Notes: generated from the sequence alone by a model not told the origin. Numbered from the stretch's first letter, positions 39,303 through 50,189 are shown. The stretch: DNA of 64,000 bases from Photobacterium toruni (GCF_024529955.1 NZ_AP024854.1:1984001-2048000), one strand, 5' to 3'. A program made the numbers and translations.

Positions 39303-40994
39303 TTACTTCGTGGTTTGTTGCACTTTTTTATCTGACTCTTCACGTAAGACACGACGTAAAATTTTACCGACATTAGTCTTTGGCAAGTCATCCATAAATT
39401 CAACAATTTTAGGAATTTTATAACCCGTTAGATGCTGTCGACAATGGGTAATTAACTCTTCTCGAGTTAGACTATCATCACGTTTAACCACACAAAGTTT
39501 TACTACTTCACCAGATACTTCATGGGCTTGACCAATAGCTGCAACTTCTAATACTTTATCGTGTAATGCGACTACATCTTCAATTTCATTAGGGTAAACA
39601 TTAAATCCTGATACTAAGATCATGTCTTTTTTACGATCAACGATGTGTAAAAAGCCTTCATCATCAAATTTAACGATATCACCCGTTGAAAGCCAACCAT
39701 CATCACTTAATACTTCTTTAGTCGCTTCAGGCTGTTGCCAATAGCCTTTCATAACCTGAGGACCACGCACTTGTAGCTCACCAGCTTGATCGATATCAAC
39801 AACATTACCTTCATCATCAATCATACGCACATCTGTTGATGGTACAGGTAAGCCAATAGAACCATTATAGTAAGTTAGATTATACGGATAAGCTGCAACT
39901 AACGGTGAGCATTCCGTTAAACCATAGCCTTCAAGTAAATAGTTACCTGTGATATTTTGCCATTTTTCAGCAACGGCACGTTGCACCGCCATTCCGCCAC
40001 CAACAGACAGATGAAGATTACTAAAGTCTAACTTATGGAAATCAGGATTATTTACCAACGCATTGAATAAGGTATTTACGCCTGTAATGGCAGAAAACGG
40101 ATAGCGTTGTAACTCTTTGATAAACGTTGGAATATCACGAGGATTAGTGATCAATAGGTTTTGTCCACCCATTTCCAACAATAATAAGCAGTTAACCGTC
40201 AGCGCAAATACATGATACAACGGCAGTGCTGTTACGATTAACTCGCGTCCTTCCGTCAGCACTGGACCATAAGCCCCTTTCGCCTGCATGACATTGGACA
40301 CCATATTATGGTGAGTAAGAATTGCACCTTTAGCAACACCTGTTGTACCGCCAGTGTATTGCAAAAATGCCATATCATCGCCAGTAATAAACGGCTTAAC
40401 ATATTGCATTCTACGCCCTTTACGTAAAGCAATACGCATTGAGGTCGCATGAGGTAAATGGTATGAAGGCACCATTTTTTTAATATATTTCACCACAAAG
40501 TTAACTAATGTTCCCTTTGGACGAGATAATTGATCACCAAGGCTGGTTAAAATAACATGCTTAACACACGTGTCTTTAACCACCGCTTCTAGCGTATGTG
40601 CAAAATTAGACACAATAACAATGGCTTTTGCGCCAGAATCGTTAAGTTGGTGCTCTAATTCTCGTGGTGTATACAGTGGATTAACATTCACTACTACACA
40701 GCCTGCACGTAAAATACCAAAGAGTGCAATCGGATATTGCAATAAGTTTGGCATCATAACGGCAACACGATCACCTTTTTGAAGCTTAAGCTCATTTTGT
40801 AAGTATGCAGCAAATGCACGGCTACGCTCTTCCAACTTACGGAAGGTCATGACCTGCCCCATGTTGATAAATGCCGTTTGATCTGCGTATTTACGTACAG
40901 ATTGTTCAAACATGTCGACCAAAGATGAATATTCATCCGGGTTAATTTCTGCCGGTACATCGTCCGGATAGCGGCTAAGCCAAACCTTATCCAC
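39303..40994 (-). CDS. fadD: Long-chain fatty acid-CoA ligase
   Basis: FadD activates imported long-chain fatty acids to acyl-CoA at the inner membrane for beta-oxidation and signalling. I place the start at a GTG at 40994: AAGGAGAG lies 7 bases ahead, it opens [14 protein letters not shown] in register with E. coli MKKVWLNRYP, and gives 563 residues (E. coli 561). A longer frame to 41042 adds 16 residues without support. The AMP-binding motif is [25 protein letters not shown] and [33 protein letters not shown] mark the adenylate-forming core. The order fadD-hydrolase-slp-tsaB-yoaA resembles E. coli. Confidence 0.96.
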   Translation of the reverse strand: MDKVWLSRYPDDVPAEINPDEYSSLVDMFEQSVRKYADQTAFINMGQVMTFRKLEERSRAFAAYLQNELKLQKGDRVAVMMPNLLQYPIALFGILRAGCVVVNVNPLYTPRELEHQLNDSGAKAIVIVSNFAHTLEAVVKDTCVKHVILTSLGDQLSRPKGTLVNFVVKYIKKMVPSYHLPHATSMRIALRKGRRMQYVKPFITGDDMAFLQYTGGTTGVAKGAILTHHNMVSNVMQAKGAYGPVLTEGRELIVTALPLYHVFALTVNCLLLLEMGGQNLLITNPRDIPTFIKELQRYPFSAITGVNTLFNALVNNPDFHKLDFSNLHLSVGGGMAVQRAVAEKWQNITGNYLLEGYGLTECSPLVAAYPYNLTYYNGSIGLPVPSTDVRMIDDEGNVVDIDQAGELQVRGPQVMKGYWQQPEATKEVLSDDGWLSTGDIVKFDDEGFLHIVDRKKDMILVSGFNVYPNEIEDVVALHDKVLEVAAIGQAHEVSGEVVKLCVVKRDDSLTREELITHCRQHLTGYKIPKIVEFMDDLPKTNVGKILRRVLREESDKKVQQTTK

Positions 40995-41164
40995 GTGCAC
41001 TCTCCTTATAATTAGACTGCGGTGCGTGCCTATAAACTTCACAAAACGGTAATGCTATAAATAAGATAATTCATTATAACGGTACTACCGCATATTTAAT
41101 TTTGGATTAAAAATTGAATATTGCACAATGGCGATATCTGTTGATGCCAAAGAGAAACCAATAA

Positions 41165-42043
41165 TTAATCTAATTGAGTGGGGATAAAGGCTCGAATATG
41201 GCGATAAACGTCATTCGAACTTTGTAAATGACAATGATGTCCCCCGAACACCATCACTTGTGTAAAATCGTTAATACCCCATCCATTAGCATCACATTGA
41301 CGTAATGTCGCGTATCCATCTGTACCGATAATCGATAATACAGGAACTTGAATACAACTTAATAAAGTCTGTGCATGTTGTTGCGCCATTCGATATAAAG
41401 AATCACAACGAAGACGAGGATCATGACGCCAATACCAGCGTCCATCACGTTCAATTGTTGCTCTTTTGACGACAGCACCAAGTAACGATGCAGGTAATCG
41501 ATTTACGTTCGCACGAAGCATCACAGCATCTTCAAATGTTGCCATCGAACGTTGCTGTAAACGCTGTTGCTGTCGACGATAACGCTGCCGACTCATTATG
41601 CCCATTCGTAACCGTTCTGCTACCATTTGCGAAGGTTCAGTTAATGGTGACAATCCTTCAATTAATACAATTTTATCGACATATTCAGGAAATATCGCGG
41701 CATAGCATCCCGCAACAATAGCACCAAGAGAATGACCAATAAGATGTACTTTTGTCGGTTTAAGCTGCGTGATCACTTGATGTAAGTCATCAATATAATC
41801 AACAAAATGGTAATAATTATCCGCACTTTTATAATCAGATTTTCCATGTCCCGGCCAATCAAGTGCAATAATGTCATAATCAGTTATTAATAACGGCCAT
41901 AGTGATGCAAACGTAGCGGCATTATCTTGCCAGCCATGTAATAGTACCAATAAAGGTTTTGAGGCACTCATCGCCGTGGTGACATCAATACTGCTATAAG
42001 CAGCAAGGTTATATTCTGCTAGCGTTAGTGTTATCTCTTTCAT
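41165..42043 (-). CDS. Alpha/beta hydrolase
   Basis: A 292-residue serine hydrolase of the alpha/beta fold: oxyanion block LVLLHGWQDNAATF (about 31-44), strand DIIALDWPGHGKSDY, nucleophile elbow LIGHSLGAIVAG with the Ser, and a late His in FGGHHCHLQ. A basic, Gln-rich lid-like stretch (SRQRYRRQQQRLQQRS) lies about 150-166. No signal peptide. It begins 5 bases after slp and ends 170 bases before fadD; an esterase or thioesterase role in lipid use would fit, but the substrate is not known. Confidence 0.88.
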   Translation of the reverse strand: MKEITLTLAEYNLAAYSSIDVTTAMSASKPLLVLLHGWQDNAATFASLWPLLITDYDIIALDWPGHGKSDYKSADNYYHFVDYIDDLHQVITQLKPTKVHLIGHSLGAIVAGCYAAIFPEYVDKIVLIEGLSPLTEPSQMVAERLRMGIMSRQRYRRQQQRLQQRSMATFEDAVMLRANVNRLPASLLGAVVKRATIERDGRWYWRHDPRLRCDSLYRMAQQHAQTLLSCIQVPVLSIIGTDGYATLRQCDANGWGINDFTQVMVFGGHHCHLQSSNDVYRHIRAFIPTQLD

Positions 42044-42048
42044 GGCTG

Positions 42049-42618
42049 TTATAGTACTACTCGTTCAACAATTCGACCATTAACCCCGAAATTAGGCATC
42101 ATTAAGTCATTGCCCCATCGATCACAATTAAATGAGTAACATGGCTGACGAGTCCAAAAAGGGTCATCTAATTGTACCTGTTGTTGTACTTGCCATAATT
42201 GCTCACCGGATACTTGCACCACAGGAAAAGTATATGGGTATTGCCCTATTTTTCCCGGCTCATCACCTGAAAATTGCCCAACAACGGTCAATAGACGCCC
42301 TTTGGCATATTCAATCGGCTCTAAAAAGCCATGAACATAGGCAATAAAACGTCCTTGAGATTGTGCATGTAATATTGGCCGACCATCAGCAGTTAATGGC
42401 ATCGCGACCATTTCAATACGCGTTTGCTGCTGTTCATTACGAATCGAAGCAATAACACCACCAAGACGAACATATTTACCTTCATTCGCTTGAGGATGTT
42501 GCAGAATAACCGTTAAATCAGTAATAGGATCTTTCGATTTCGTTACTAATGTTGCAGGTAAGCTCGCGCAGCCTACCATAAACACTAATATCACCCCAAG
42601 AAATAGCTTACCAAACAT
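42049..42618 (-). CDS. slp: Slp family outer-membrane lipoprotein
   Basis: A 189-residue lipoprotein related to E. coli Slp and YeaY. Signal MFGKLFLGVILVFMVGC ends in a lipobox with Cys17 followed by Ala, which predicts outer-membrane sorting. The mature part has the family blocks LGGVIASIRNEQQQTRIEMVAMPL, GRFIAYVHGFLEPIEYAKGRLLTVVGQF and YPYTFPVVQ. In E. coli yeaY lies in the same place between fadD and tsaB and is a stress-linked lipoprotein of unknown role. The hydrolase gene follows 5 bases downstream. Confidence 0.9.
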   Translation of the reverse strand: MFGKLFLGVILVFMVGCASLPATLVTKSKDPITDLTVILQHPQANEGKYVRLGGVIASIRNEQQQTRIEMVAMPLTADGRPILHAQSQGRFIAYVHGFLEPIEYAKGRLLTVVGQFSGDEPGKIGQYPYTFPVVQVSGEQLWQVQQQVQLDDPFWTRQPCYSFNCDRWGNDLMMPNFGVNGRIVERVVL

Positions 42619-42967
42619 CTAAAACCCCCGCACATTTGTTTAATAACTCGACAAAAAATAACATATGTCACTCCTTAATTCCTATCGTAACGGAATATAG
42701 TACGTGATCTTATATCATCAATAATACAGGCATTAAAATAACGAGAGATAAAACGAATGCGGTCACAAGTAGCACAGGCAAAGGTATGGATATACGAATA
42801 ATTGCTATTCGATATATAACGTTGTCGTTGCCATCATAGAAGATAAAGTCATGCTTAATAAGACTCTAAGATAAAAAGACCAAGAGTGATCAGCGAAACT
42901 GGCACTCTTGATCTTTTATGTACGCAACGTTATCAGTCATTATCAACCCGACTGATATCGATTGGTA
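42619..42967 (-). other. Intergenic region, tsaB to slp
   Basis: A 349-base gap holding the tsaB terminator (42874-42917) and, by position, the slp promoter. A short inverted repeat CGAATA-attgc-TATTCG occurs at 42795-42811. No gene seen. Confidence 0.5.
42874..42917 (-). terminator. Terminator after tsaB
   Basis: AAAAGACCAAGAGTG (42874-42888) pairs with CACTCTTGATCTTTT (42903-42917) except for a two-base internal mismatch; T-tract follows on the minus strand. Confidence 0.8.
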
Positions 42968-43669
42968 TTATTCGCGACCTGGCAATTTCTTCCATGTCAC
43001 TGTATCACGTAAATAAACAGGGCTTGCGGCTTCTGCTGCAACTATTTCACCACGCGCAAAAGCATACTTAGCTAAATGCACCATATCTTGTGAATCAGGA
43101 TATAGCACGCTGCCTAATTGAGCGTTAAACGGCAATTGAGTTAGTAGTTCAGGGTAAGCTTCCCATCCTGTACCAGCTGTTAACCAAGCATTCGTGTCAG
43201 CTTGTATGTTCGCTAACAAAACATCAGGTGCAATCACTTGCTCATTACCCAATAGAAGCCAATCGCCATCTGTTTTACGTTGGTATTGCCCCCAATAAAG
43301 CTCACCCATACGTGCATCAATAGCAGTCAGTACATGATCAGCTTGATGTAAACGGAATGTACCTTGCGCCATTGCAGCCAAAGTAGATACACCAATCATA
43401 GGTAAATTAGCACCAAAGGCTAGTCCTTGAGCAATACCAATACCAATACGAACACCAGTAAAGCTACCAGGACCACGACCATACGCTAATGCATCAAGCT
43501 GCTTTAATTTGACACCAGCTTCAGCAAGTACCGCATCAATCATGGGTAAAATTTTCGTTGTATGCTCACGAGGAGCGTATTCACAACGAGAAATAACATC
43601 ATCGCCAATCATTAGCGCGACAGAACAGTTTTCAGTTGCAGTATCTACTGCCAGAATTTTGGTACTCAT
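42968..43669 (-). CDS. tsaB: tRNA threonylcarbamoyladenosine synthesis protein TsaB
   Basis: TsaB (YeaZ) is the scaffold partner of TsaD in making t6A at position 37 of ANN-decoding tRNAs. The 233 residues have an ASKHA-type fold opening [19 protein letters not shown], with [15 protein letters not shown] and [22 protein letters not shown]. The catalytic zinc-binding residues of TsaD are absent, as expected. It begins directly after the yoaA stop with no gap, so the two are cotranscribed, as in E. coli. Confidence 0.96.
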   Translation of the reverse strand: MSTKILAVDTATENCSVALMIGDDVISRCEYAPREHTTKILPMIDAVLAEAGVKLKQLDALAYGRGPGSFTGVRIGIGIAQGLAFGANLPMIGVSTLAAMAQGTFRLHQADHVLTAIDARMGELYWGQYQRKTDGDWLLLGNEQVIAPDVLLANIQADTNAWLTAGTGWEAYPELLTQLPFNAQLGSVLYPDSQDMVHLAKYAFARGEIVAAEAASPVYLRDTVTWKKLPGRE

Positions 43670-45628
43670 TCAAGCCTCTGAATGTTGGATATCGTCACTT
43701 ACAGATACCTTTGTATCGGTTAAGCTCGACAAAAATTCGCTAACCCCTACGACACTGCGCGTGCGCGGAATTGGCGGTAAACTTCTCAAAAATACAGCAC
43801 CATAAGCACGAGTGACTAACCGATTATCGCAAATCACTAACACCCCTTTATCTTGAGTGTCACGAATTAATCGACCAACGCCTTGCTTTAAGGTAATCAC
43901 CGCATCAGGTACTTGTACCTCAGCAAAGGGATCACCACCTCGCAATCGACAATCTTCAATACGGGCTTTTAATAACGGATCATCAGGTGCTGTAAACGGT
44001 AATTTATCTATGATAACACAGCTAAGGGCTTGGCCTCTAACATCAATACCTTCCCAAAATGCGCCAGTTGCTACTAATAATGCATTACCTCGCTCAAGAT
44101 ATTCCGCTAATAGCTTTTGTTTACTGGTTTCACCTTGAGCTAATACGGGTAAATCTAGTCGAGCACGAAAGCCCTCAGCAAGATCGCGTACCATTTGATG
44201 TGAGGTACAAAGAAAGAAACAGCGCCCGTTATTTGCTTCAATTACTGGCGCTAATATTTCAACTAACTTATCAGCCAAACCATAGCTATTAGGCTCAGGT
44301 AAATGTCGAGGCACACATAACAAAGCTTGAGCGGCGTAGTCAAATGGGCTTTCTAATGAAAACTGTTGTTTAGGTTGTAATCCTAACCGATGGCTAAAGT
44401 GACTAAAGTCATCATCAACAGCCAATGTTGCGGAGGTAAAAATCCATGCCCCTTTTTGTTCAGCCATACGCTCACTAAACTTATCTGCAACCGATAGTGG
44501 CGTAATATTTAAGCTAAATTGACGAGGAGTACATTCATACCAATACGAATAACCAATAATACTGGTATCAACTACGCGTTTTAAACGCGCTTTTAACAAT
44601 GTTGCACGCTCAAAGGCGGCATCTAATAATTGACTACGTCCTAATGCTAATTTAAGCACATCATAGATTAAATCAAGCGCATCATTTAAACGCACTAATT
44701 CACGTTGTACCGCCGGTGTTTGCGATGCTTCACGCCAATTACCACGAAAGCCAGGATCACCTAAAATAATTCGCATTTCAAACGCTGCTTGTTGTAAACG
44801 CGCTGCCGCCTTTTGCAGTTGGCGCATATCTTTCGCTTCTGTGCGATACCCAATTTCAATATCTTTTGCGAGTTCAATTAATTGGCGACTTGATAAGTTT
44901 TGACCAAAATATTGACTGGCAATATCTGGCATTTGATGTGCTTCATCAAAAATAAACACATCAGCTTCAGGGATTAATTCACCAAAACCATTATCTTTCA
45001 TCGCTAAATCAGCGAGAAAAAGATGGTGATTTACCACGACTACATCAGCCTCCATCGCTTTTCGTCGTGCTTTAACCACAAAGCAATCATCAAAAGACGG
45101 ACATTCTCGTCCAAGGCAATTATCATTGGTTGAAGTGATCATCGGAATGACGGGGCTATCTTCAGCAATATCTTCGCATTCTCCAAGATCACCTGTTTTA
45201 GATGCTGATGACCATTGGCGAGTTTTAATTAACAAACTCAGCATCACAGGATCGGAATGATCTCCATGGCTTTCAGTAATCTGACGGCTAAGACGATCAA
45301 CACATAAATAATTTGAACGCCCTTTTAATAATGCTACTCGACCTGTAAACCCCAAGGCTCGCGTCATAAGGGGTAAGTCTCGATGAAATAATTGCTCTTG
45401 AAGGTTTTTTGATCCCGTACTAATGATGGTCTTTTTACCGCTAACAAGTGCTGGCACGAGGTAGGCGAAGGTTTTGCCGGTACCTGTCCCAGCCTCAACC
45501 ACTAATTGTGACTGTTGTTTAATTGCATCCGCTACCGCTTTCGCCATATCAATTTGAGGTTGTCGAGCTTGAAATCCGGGAATGGCTTTATCTAACGCAC
45601 CACCAGCGGCAAAAAACTTAGCTATCAT
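43670..45628 (-). CDS. yoaA: DinG/XPD-family DNA helicase YoaA
   Basis: A 652-residue superfamily 2 helicase with an iron-sulfur domain, related to DinG; E. coli YoaA works with the chi clamp-loader subunit in repair of damaged replication forks. Walker A reads VEAGTGTGKTFAYLVPAL (about 42-59); the four-Cys cluster region is seen in YLCVDRL, CLGREC and DDC (about 110-185); the DEAH box is IFDEAHQMPD; C-terminal motifs are TGAFWEGIDVRG and LKQGVGRLIRD. It heads a unit with tsaB on the minus strand. It is divergent from purU. Confidence 0.95.
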   Translation of the reverse strand: MIAKFFAAGGALDKAIPGFQARQPQIDMAKAVADAIKQQSQLVVEAGTGTGKTFAYLVPALVSGKKTIISTGSKNLQEQLFHRDLPLMTRALGFTGRVALLKGRSNYLCVDRLSRQITESHGDHSDPVMLSLLIKTRQWSSASKTGDLGECEDIAEDSPVIPMITSTNDNCLGRECPSFDDCFVVKARRKAMEADVVVVNHHLFLADLAMKDNGFGELIPEADVFIFDEAHQMPDIASQYFGQNLSSRQLIELAKDIEIGYRTEAKDMRQLQKAAARLQQAAFEMRIILGDPGFRGNWREASQTPAVQRELVRLNDALDLIYDVLKLALGRSQLLDAAFERATLLKARLKRVVDTSIIGYSYWYECTPRQFSLNITPLSVADKFSERMAEQKGAWIFTSATLAVDDDFSHFSHRLGLQPKQQFSLESPFDYAAQALLCVPRHLPEPNSYGLADKLVEILAPVIEANNGRCFFLCTSHQMVRDLAEGFRARLDLPVLAQGETSKQKLLAEYLERGNALLVATGAFWEGIDVRGQALSCVIIDKLPFTAPDDPLLKARIEDCRLRGGDPFAEVQVPDAVITLKQGVGRLIRDTQDKGVLVICDNRLVTRAYGAVFLRSLPPIPRTRSVVGVSEFLSSLTDTKVSVSDDIQHSEA

Positions 45629-45834
45629 TTACTTCGCACTATTGGTTATTTATACAGTATCTATAGCTCTATTATGCCAACTTTATTACTCTACGACCAG
45701 TCATGTCCAAGGCTATTTCTTAGTGATGAAACCGTACATTCAATAAACTGTTTGACCCCAACACAGTATAAGCGTCATAGTGATCAATTATGATTTTTAG
45801 GCGGAACATCGCGTTACCGTCATCAGGAATAGAC

Positions 45835-46668
45835 ATGGAAAAGAAAATACTATTAACGGAATGCCCTGATAATATGGGGCTTATCTCCAAAATCACCAAT
45901 ATATGTCATAAACACCAACTCAATATTATTAATAACAAAGAGTACGTTGATAACGCTAAAAACCATTTCTTCATGCGTACAGAGCTAGAAGGATACTTTA
46001 ATGATGAGACTTTACTGGCGGATCTAGACCGCGCTTTACCAACAGGAAGTAAACGTCGACTTATTAGCTCTGAGCGTAAAAAAGTCGTTATCATGGTGAC
46101 CAAAGAAGCCCATTGCTTAGGTGATATTTTAGTTAAAACCTTTGATGGTTCGCTAGATATAGATATCGCAGCAGTTGTTGGTAACTACGATAAACTTCAA
46201 AATTTAACCGAAAAATTTGATATTCCCTTTCATCATGTTTGTCATGAAGGACTCACGCGCGAACAACATGAGACAAAATTACTTGCCGCAGTACAACAGT
46301 ATTCACCAAACTATGTTGTCCTTGCAAAATACATGCGGATTCTCACGCCTAATTTTGTCGCGCAATTCCCCCATAAAATTATTAATATTCATCATAGCTT
46401 TCTACCCGCATTTATCGGTGCTAAGCCTTACCAGCAAGCCTTTGAACGCGGCGTAAAAATTATTGGTGCAACAGCCCACTTTGTTACCAATGATCTAGAT
46501 GAAGGCCAAATCATTACTCAAAACGTCATTCCCGTTGATCATACGTTCAGTGCCGAAGAAATGGCCAAATCAGGACGTGATGTTGAAAAATCAGTATTAA
46601 GTAAAGCGCTGGGTTTAGTCGTTGATGATCGCGTTTTTGTCCACGGAAACCGAACAGTTATTCTTTAA
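45835..46668 (+). CDS. purU: Formyltetrahydrofolate deformylase
   Basis: PurU hydrolyses 10-formyltetrahydrofolate to formate and tetrahydrofolate, supplying formate for PurT and balancing one-carbon units. The ATG at 45835, with AGGA at 45825-45828, opens MEKKILLTECPDNMGLISKITNIC and gives 277 residues (E. coli 280); the frame back to 45790 is not favoured. An N-terminal ACT domain (about 5-85) is followed by a formyltransferase-like domain with KIINIHHSFLPAFIGAKPYQQAFERGVKIIGATAHFV, holding the catalytic Asn/His, and DLDEGQII with the Asp. Confidence 0.97.
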   Translation: MEKKILLTECPDNMGLISKITNICHKHQLNIINNKEYVDNAKNHFFMRTELEGYFNDETLLADLDRALPTGSKRRLISSERKKVVIMVTKEAHCLGDILVKTFDGSLDIDIAAVVGNYDKLQNLTEKFDIPFHHVCHEGLTREQHETKLLAAVQQYSPNYVVLAKYMRILTPNFVAQFPHKIINIHHSFLPAFIGAKPYQQAFERGVKIIGATAHFVTNDLDEGQIITQNVIPVDHTFSAEEMAKSGRDVEKSVLSKALGLVVDDRVFVHGNRTVIL

Positions 46669-46686
46669 CTGGATCATTGTTTAATA

Positions 46687-46718
46687 AATGCCACAGCACA
46701 ACACCGTGGCATTCTTTT
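46687..46718. terminator. Terminator after purU (shared with yecM)
   Basis: AATGCCAC (46687-46694) pairs with GTGGCATT (46706-46713) around an 11-base loop, followed by CTTTTC. It lies between convergent genes. Confidence 0.78.
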
Positions 46719-46749
46719 CTATTCTGTTATCGAGCCATGATTGATTTAA

Positions 46750-47331
46750 TTATTGTTCGCTCGCAATCACAGCCGCTAAAGAGTGCGAATGTAATTTAAT
46801 GCAGATATTGTCTTTTTTAAATGCATAAGTTGGATTAGGTAATCGTTCATTTTCACCGGCGGGAGAGCTTGCTTTAACCTTAATGCCTTTACTTTCTAAT
46901 TGCAGCCAATCTAATTCAGGAAAGGTACAATTAATCGTCTGTTCTAATTGCTCAATCGACATTGCATTACCAGGTATAACAAATTCCACATGCTCCCAGC
47001 CCTGTTGCAAATAAACCTTATCGCTAGGGTAAGGTAACTCTAATGCCTCAATCGTCCAATCACCTACCTGTAGCGGTTTATCAAAGCCAATAACTACAAT
47101 CGGACGCCCATTAATAATCGTCTTTGACCATTCAGTACCATAAGCTAACCATGCTTGATGAAGCTCTAGTGCAATATCCTGAGAATTGACCCTTAATGCG
47201 ATATGATCTGCTGTATACAATGAGAGTGAAATACCAATATCATTAGCCAGACAAATAACACGATTCATAAAGGCTGGTAAATCAGCTAACATTTGTTCTG
47301 GATGTAGACCTAATTGTTTCAACTTTTGCAT
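46750..47331 (-). CDS. yecM: VOC-superfamily protein, YecM family
   Basis: A 193-residue protein of the YecM family, a vicinal-oxygen-chelate fold with possible metal binding (YTADHIALRVNS, GWEHVEFVIPG and KDNICIKLHSHSLA carry His/Glu residues in the usual positions). No enzymatic activity is established. E. coli yecM also lies next to argS, which supports the call. Here it is divergent from argS across a 412-base region with unusual hairpins. Confidence 0.9.
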   Translation of the reverse strand: MQKLKQLGLHPEQMLADLPAFMNRVICLANDIGISLSLYTADHIALRVNSQDIALELHQAWLAYGTEWSKTIINGRPIVVIGFDKPLQVGDWTIEALELPYPSDKVYLQQGWEHVEFVIPGNAMSIEQLEQTINCTFPELDWLQLESKGIKVKASSPAGENERLPNPTYAFKKDNICIKLHSHSLAAVIASEQ

Positions 47332-47743
47332 TTCTCACCTCAAAACACGTAACATTTAATAAACAACAGCATAATTACTCACGCTTTTCGCATTACCAAT
47401 ACTTAAACTACCATGATGGAGCCCTTATCGGGGCTGAATTTTGGCTTTATTTTAACCTATTTGAAAAACTTTAAAAAAAATTGCCTGCAATCTCTTTTTC
47501 CAGTTGCCAAAGTACCTAACTATGTGGGTATTATTAGGGTAACGCACGCTGCTTATCAAGATATTGGTGTTTAAACTAAATTAACACCACCATCAAAAAA
47601 TACTCACGTAGCTTTGGTCGCTTTTTTAGTTAACCAAAAAACACTTTAGCTCCGTGAGTATTTTTAACGGCATATCTTGCTATATGCAGACGTTTTTGCC
47701 ATATATATATGATTGGCGTTACAAACGATTTAAGGAACAGCAA
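47332..47743. other. Divergent region yecM / argS with leader structures
   Basis: Contains a possible argS promoter (TTGCCA 47504-47509, TATTAT 47529-47534, 19-base spacer) and, downstream of it, a large terminator-like hairpin (47596-47665) inside what would be the argS leader. A smaller GC hairpin (AGCCC-ttatc-GGGGCT) occurs near 47418-47433. Confidence 0.5.
47596..47665 (+). terminator. Large terminator-like hairpin in the argS leader
   Basis: AAAAATACTCACG (47596-47608) pairs perfectly with CGTGAGTATTTTT (47653-47665); inside it AGCT pairs with AGCT and TTTGGT with ACCAAA. It ends 78 bases before the argS GTG. The T-tract favours termination, yet no gene lies upstream on this strand, so attenuation of argS or the end of a small RNA are possible. 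Confidence 0.55.
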
Positions 47744-49474
47744 GTGAATATTCAAGCACTTATTAATAATAAAGTAGCACAAGCATTAGAAGCTGCGGGC
47801 GCACCTGCTGGTAGTCCAGCAGCCGTTCGTCAATCAGCAAAAGCACAATTTGGTGACTACCAAGCAAATGGTGTAATGGGCGTTGCTAAAAAATTGGGCA
47901 TGAATCCACGTGAATTTGCTCAAAAAGTTATCGATTGCCTAGAATTAGATGGTATTGCTGAAAAAGTTGAAATTGCAGGCCCTGGCTTTATCAATATCTT
48001 CCTTGATAAAGCATGGCTAGCTGCTCGCGGTGAAGAAGCATTAGCAAGTGAGCGCCTAGCTGTTAATACAGATGAAGCACAAACAATCGTTGTTGACTAC
48101 TCTGCACCTAACGTAGCAAAAGAAATGCACGTAGGTCACTTACGTTCAACTATCATCGGTGATGCTGTTGTACGTACTCTTGAGTTTTTAGGCCACAATG
48201 TTATTCGTGCTAACCACCTTGGTGATTGGGGTACTCAATTTGGTATGCTTATCGCTAACATGGAACGTAAAGAGAAAGAAGGTAGCGATGTTTCAATGAA
48301 CATCAGCGATCTTGAAGGCTTCTACCGTGAATCAAAAGTACTTTATGATGAAGACGAAGAGTTTGGTGTAACTGCACGTAACTTCGTTGTTCGTCTTCAA
48401 AGTGGTGATGAATATTGCCTTGAGAAATGGCGTCAACTTGTTGCTATTACACTAAAACAAAACCAACGTAACTACGATCGTCTAAGCGTATCATTAACTG
48501 ATGATAACGTGATGGGTGAGTCAATGTACAACGACATGCTTGCACCTGTTGTTGCAGATCTTAAACAAAAAGGTCTAGCAGTAGAAAGTGATGGCGCAAC
48601 GGTTGTTTTCCTTGATGAATACAAGAATAAAGATGGTGACCCTATGGGTGTTATCATTCAAAAACGTGATGGTGGCTACCTATACACTACAACTGATATT
48701 GCTTGTGCTAAATACCGTTACGAGCAACTTCATGCAGATCGCGTACTGTACTTCATTGACTCACGTCAACACCAACACCTAATGATGGCTTGGTCTATTG
48801 TTCGTAAAGCAGGTTATGTACCTGAAGAAGTGTCTCTAGAACACCATGCTTTTGGTATGATGCTAGGTAAAGACGGTCGTCCATTTAAGACTCGTGCTGG
48901 CGGTACTGTTCGTCTTGCTGATCTTCTTGATGAAGCAGAAGAGCGTGCAAACAAGCTAATTGAAGAAAAGAACCCTGAGCTAAGTGCTGAAGAAAAAGCA
49001 AAAATTGCAACAACAGTTGCAATGGCTGCAGTTAAGTACTCTGATCTTTCTAAGCACCGTACAACAGACTACATCTTCGATTGGGATAACATGCTTGCAT
49101 TTGAAGGTAATACTGCACCATACATGCAGTATGCTTACACACGTGTAGCATCTATCTTCAAACGTGCAAATGTTGAACTAAAAGATCTTACTTTCCCTAT
49201 CGTTATCAATGACGAAAAAGAGCAAGTACTATTGTCTAAGTTACTTCAATTTGAAGAAGCTGTTCAATCTGTTGCACGTGAAGGTCAACCACACCTAATG
49301 TGTACTTACCTGTTTGAACTTGCAGGTCTATTCTCTAGCTTCTACGAAGCATGTCCAATTCTTAACGCAGAAGAAGCCGTTAAACAAAGCCGCTTGAAGT
49401 TAGCACTACTGACTGCTAACACTATCAAAAAAGGCTTGGATCTTCTTGGTATCGAAACACTAGAGCGTATGTAA
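47744..49474 (+). CDS. argS: Arginyl-tRNA synthetase
   Basis: A class I synthetase that charges tRNA-Arg and needs the tRNA for adenylate formation. The start is the GTG at 47744: AAGGA at 47732-47736 is 7 bases ahead, the opening [21 protein letters not shown] aligns with E. coli MNIQALLSEKV, and 576 residues result (E. coli 577). A reading from 47654 would start inside the hairpin. The HIGH-type motif is [21 protein letters not shown]; the N-terminal additional domain and C-terminal DALR domain (from about 455) are present. A terminator follows. Confidence 0.97.
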   Translation: MNIQALINNKVAQALEAAGAPAGSPAAVRQSAKAQFGDYQANGVMGVAKKLGMNPREFAQKVIDCLELDGIAEKVEIAGPGFINIFLDKAWLAARGEEALASERLAVNTDEAQTIVVDYSAPNVAKEMHVGHLRSTIIGDAVVRTLEFLGHNVIRANHLGDWGTQFGMLIANMERKEKEGSDVSMNISDLEGFYRESKVLYDEDEEFGVTARNFVVRLQSGDEYCLEKWRQLVAITLKQNQRNYDRLSVSLTDDNVMGESMYNDMLAPVVADLKQKGLAVESDGATVVFLDEYKNKDGDPMGVIIQKRDGGYLYTTTDIACAKYRYEQLHADRVLYFIDSRQHQHLMMAWSIVRKAGYVPEEVSLEHHAFGMMLGKDGRPFKTRAGGTVRLADLLDEAEERANKLIEEKNPELSAEEKAKIATTVAMAAVKYSDLSKHRTTDYIFDWDNMLAFEGNTAPYMQYAYTRVASIFKRANVELKDLTFPIVINDEKEQVLLSKLLQFEEAVQSVAREGQPHLMCTYLFELAGLFSSFYEACPILNAEEAVKQSRLKLALLTANTIKKGLDLLGIETLERM

Positions 49475-49535
49475 TTACACGTTATTATGATTGCTACTTA
49501 TTACACTAGTGACTTATTGTAGTAGCAACATAACA

Positions 49536-49563
49536 AAAAGCCTTCATTCGTGAAGGCTTTTTT
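49536..49563. terminator. Terminator after argS (shared with DUF924 gene)
   Basis: AAAAGCCTTCA (49536-49546) pairs perfectly with TGAAGGCTTTT around a TTCG tetraloop, followed by more T. Confidence 0.93.
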
Positions 49564-49583
49564 AATCGTACTTATACTAAAAA

Positions 49584-50189
49584 CTACTGCCCAAATCGTA
49601 AGCCACCATCATGCAACCATGTTAGTTCTTTTTTAGTAGATAGCCGTCCTTTCACTGCATTTCGATGCGGGAAACGTCCAAATTGTCTAATAACTTGCAA
49701 ATGACTATTTGCAAATTCATAAAAGCTATCAAACACTGTTATATTTTCAGGTTGAACACTTTTACGCAGTAAATCAAACCGAAAAACACTCTCTTCTTGA
49801 TCTTCTAAATCTTCAGAATGCTCTAATGGTAAGTAAAAAAATACCCGTTCAATAGCAGCAAGTTCAGCATCTTGATTAAGTGCTAGCCCTCGCTTACAAA
49901 TAGCCAATGCTAATAGATCATAACGAAAAGCAGCATTTAATCCGCGGTAAATATTACGTGGAAATTGATCTAATAAAATAATTAAGGCAAGCCGACCCTG
50001 CGCAGTATTGCTCCAATGATTAAGTTCACCATTACCCGCCATACTAACCCATTGTTGAAACTTCGAAATAATATCGGTATCGACCTCAGCGCCACCTAAA
50101 AACCACAGGGCATGTTTATTATTACGGGTCACTTCACCATCAAGTTCACCAAACCAGTAATCAAGAATAAATTGATACTCAGCTACCAT
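49584..50189 (-). CDS. DUF924 family protein
   Basis: A 201-residue helical protein of the DUF924 family. Hallmarks are ILDYWFGELDGEVTRNNKHALWFLGG at the start, GRLALIILLDQFPRNIYRGLNAAFRYD (about 64-90), FFYLPLEHSEDLEDQE and FGRFPHRNAVKGRLSTKKE. The fold resembles tetratricopeptide-like helical repeats; no function is established. It is monocistronic between the convergent argS and the divergent HIT-domain gene. Confidence 0.9.
   Translation of the reverse strand: MVAEYQFILDYWFGELDGEVTRNNKHALWFLGGAEVDTDIISKFQQWVSMAGNGELNHWSNTAQGRLALIILLDQFPRNIYRGLNAAFRYDLLALAICKRGLALNQDAELAAIERVFFYLPLEHSEDLEDQEESVFRFDLLRKSVQPENITVFDSFYEFANSHLQVIRQFGRFPHRNAVKGRLSTKKELTWLHDGGLRFGQ

Noticed and set aside
40995..41042. 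ATG at 41042 as the start of fadD
   Set aside because: The GTG at 40994 has a good ribosome-binding site and matches the family N-terminus; the extra 16 residues do not.
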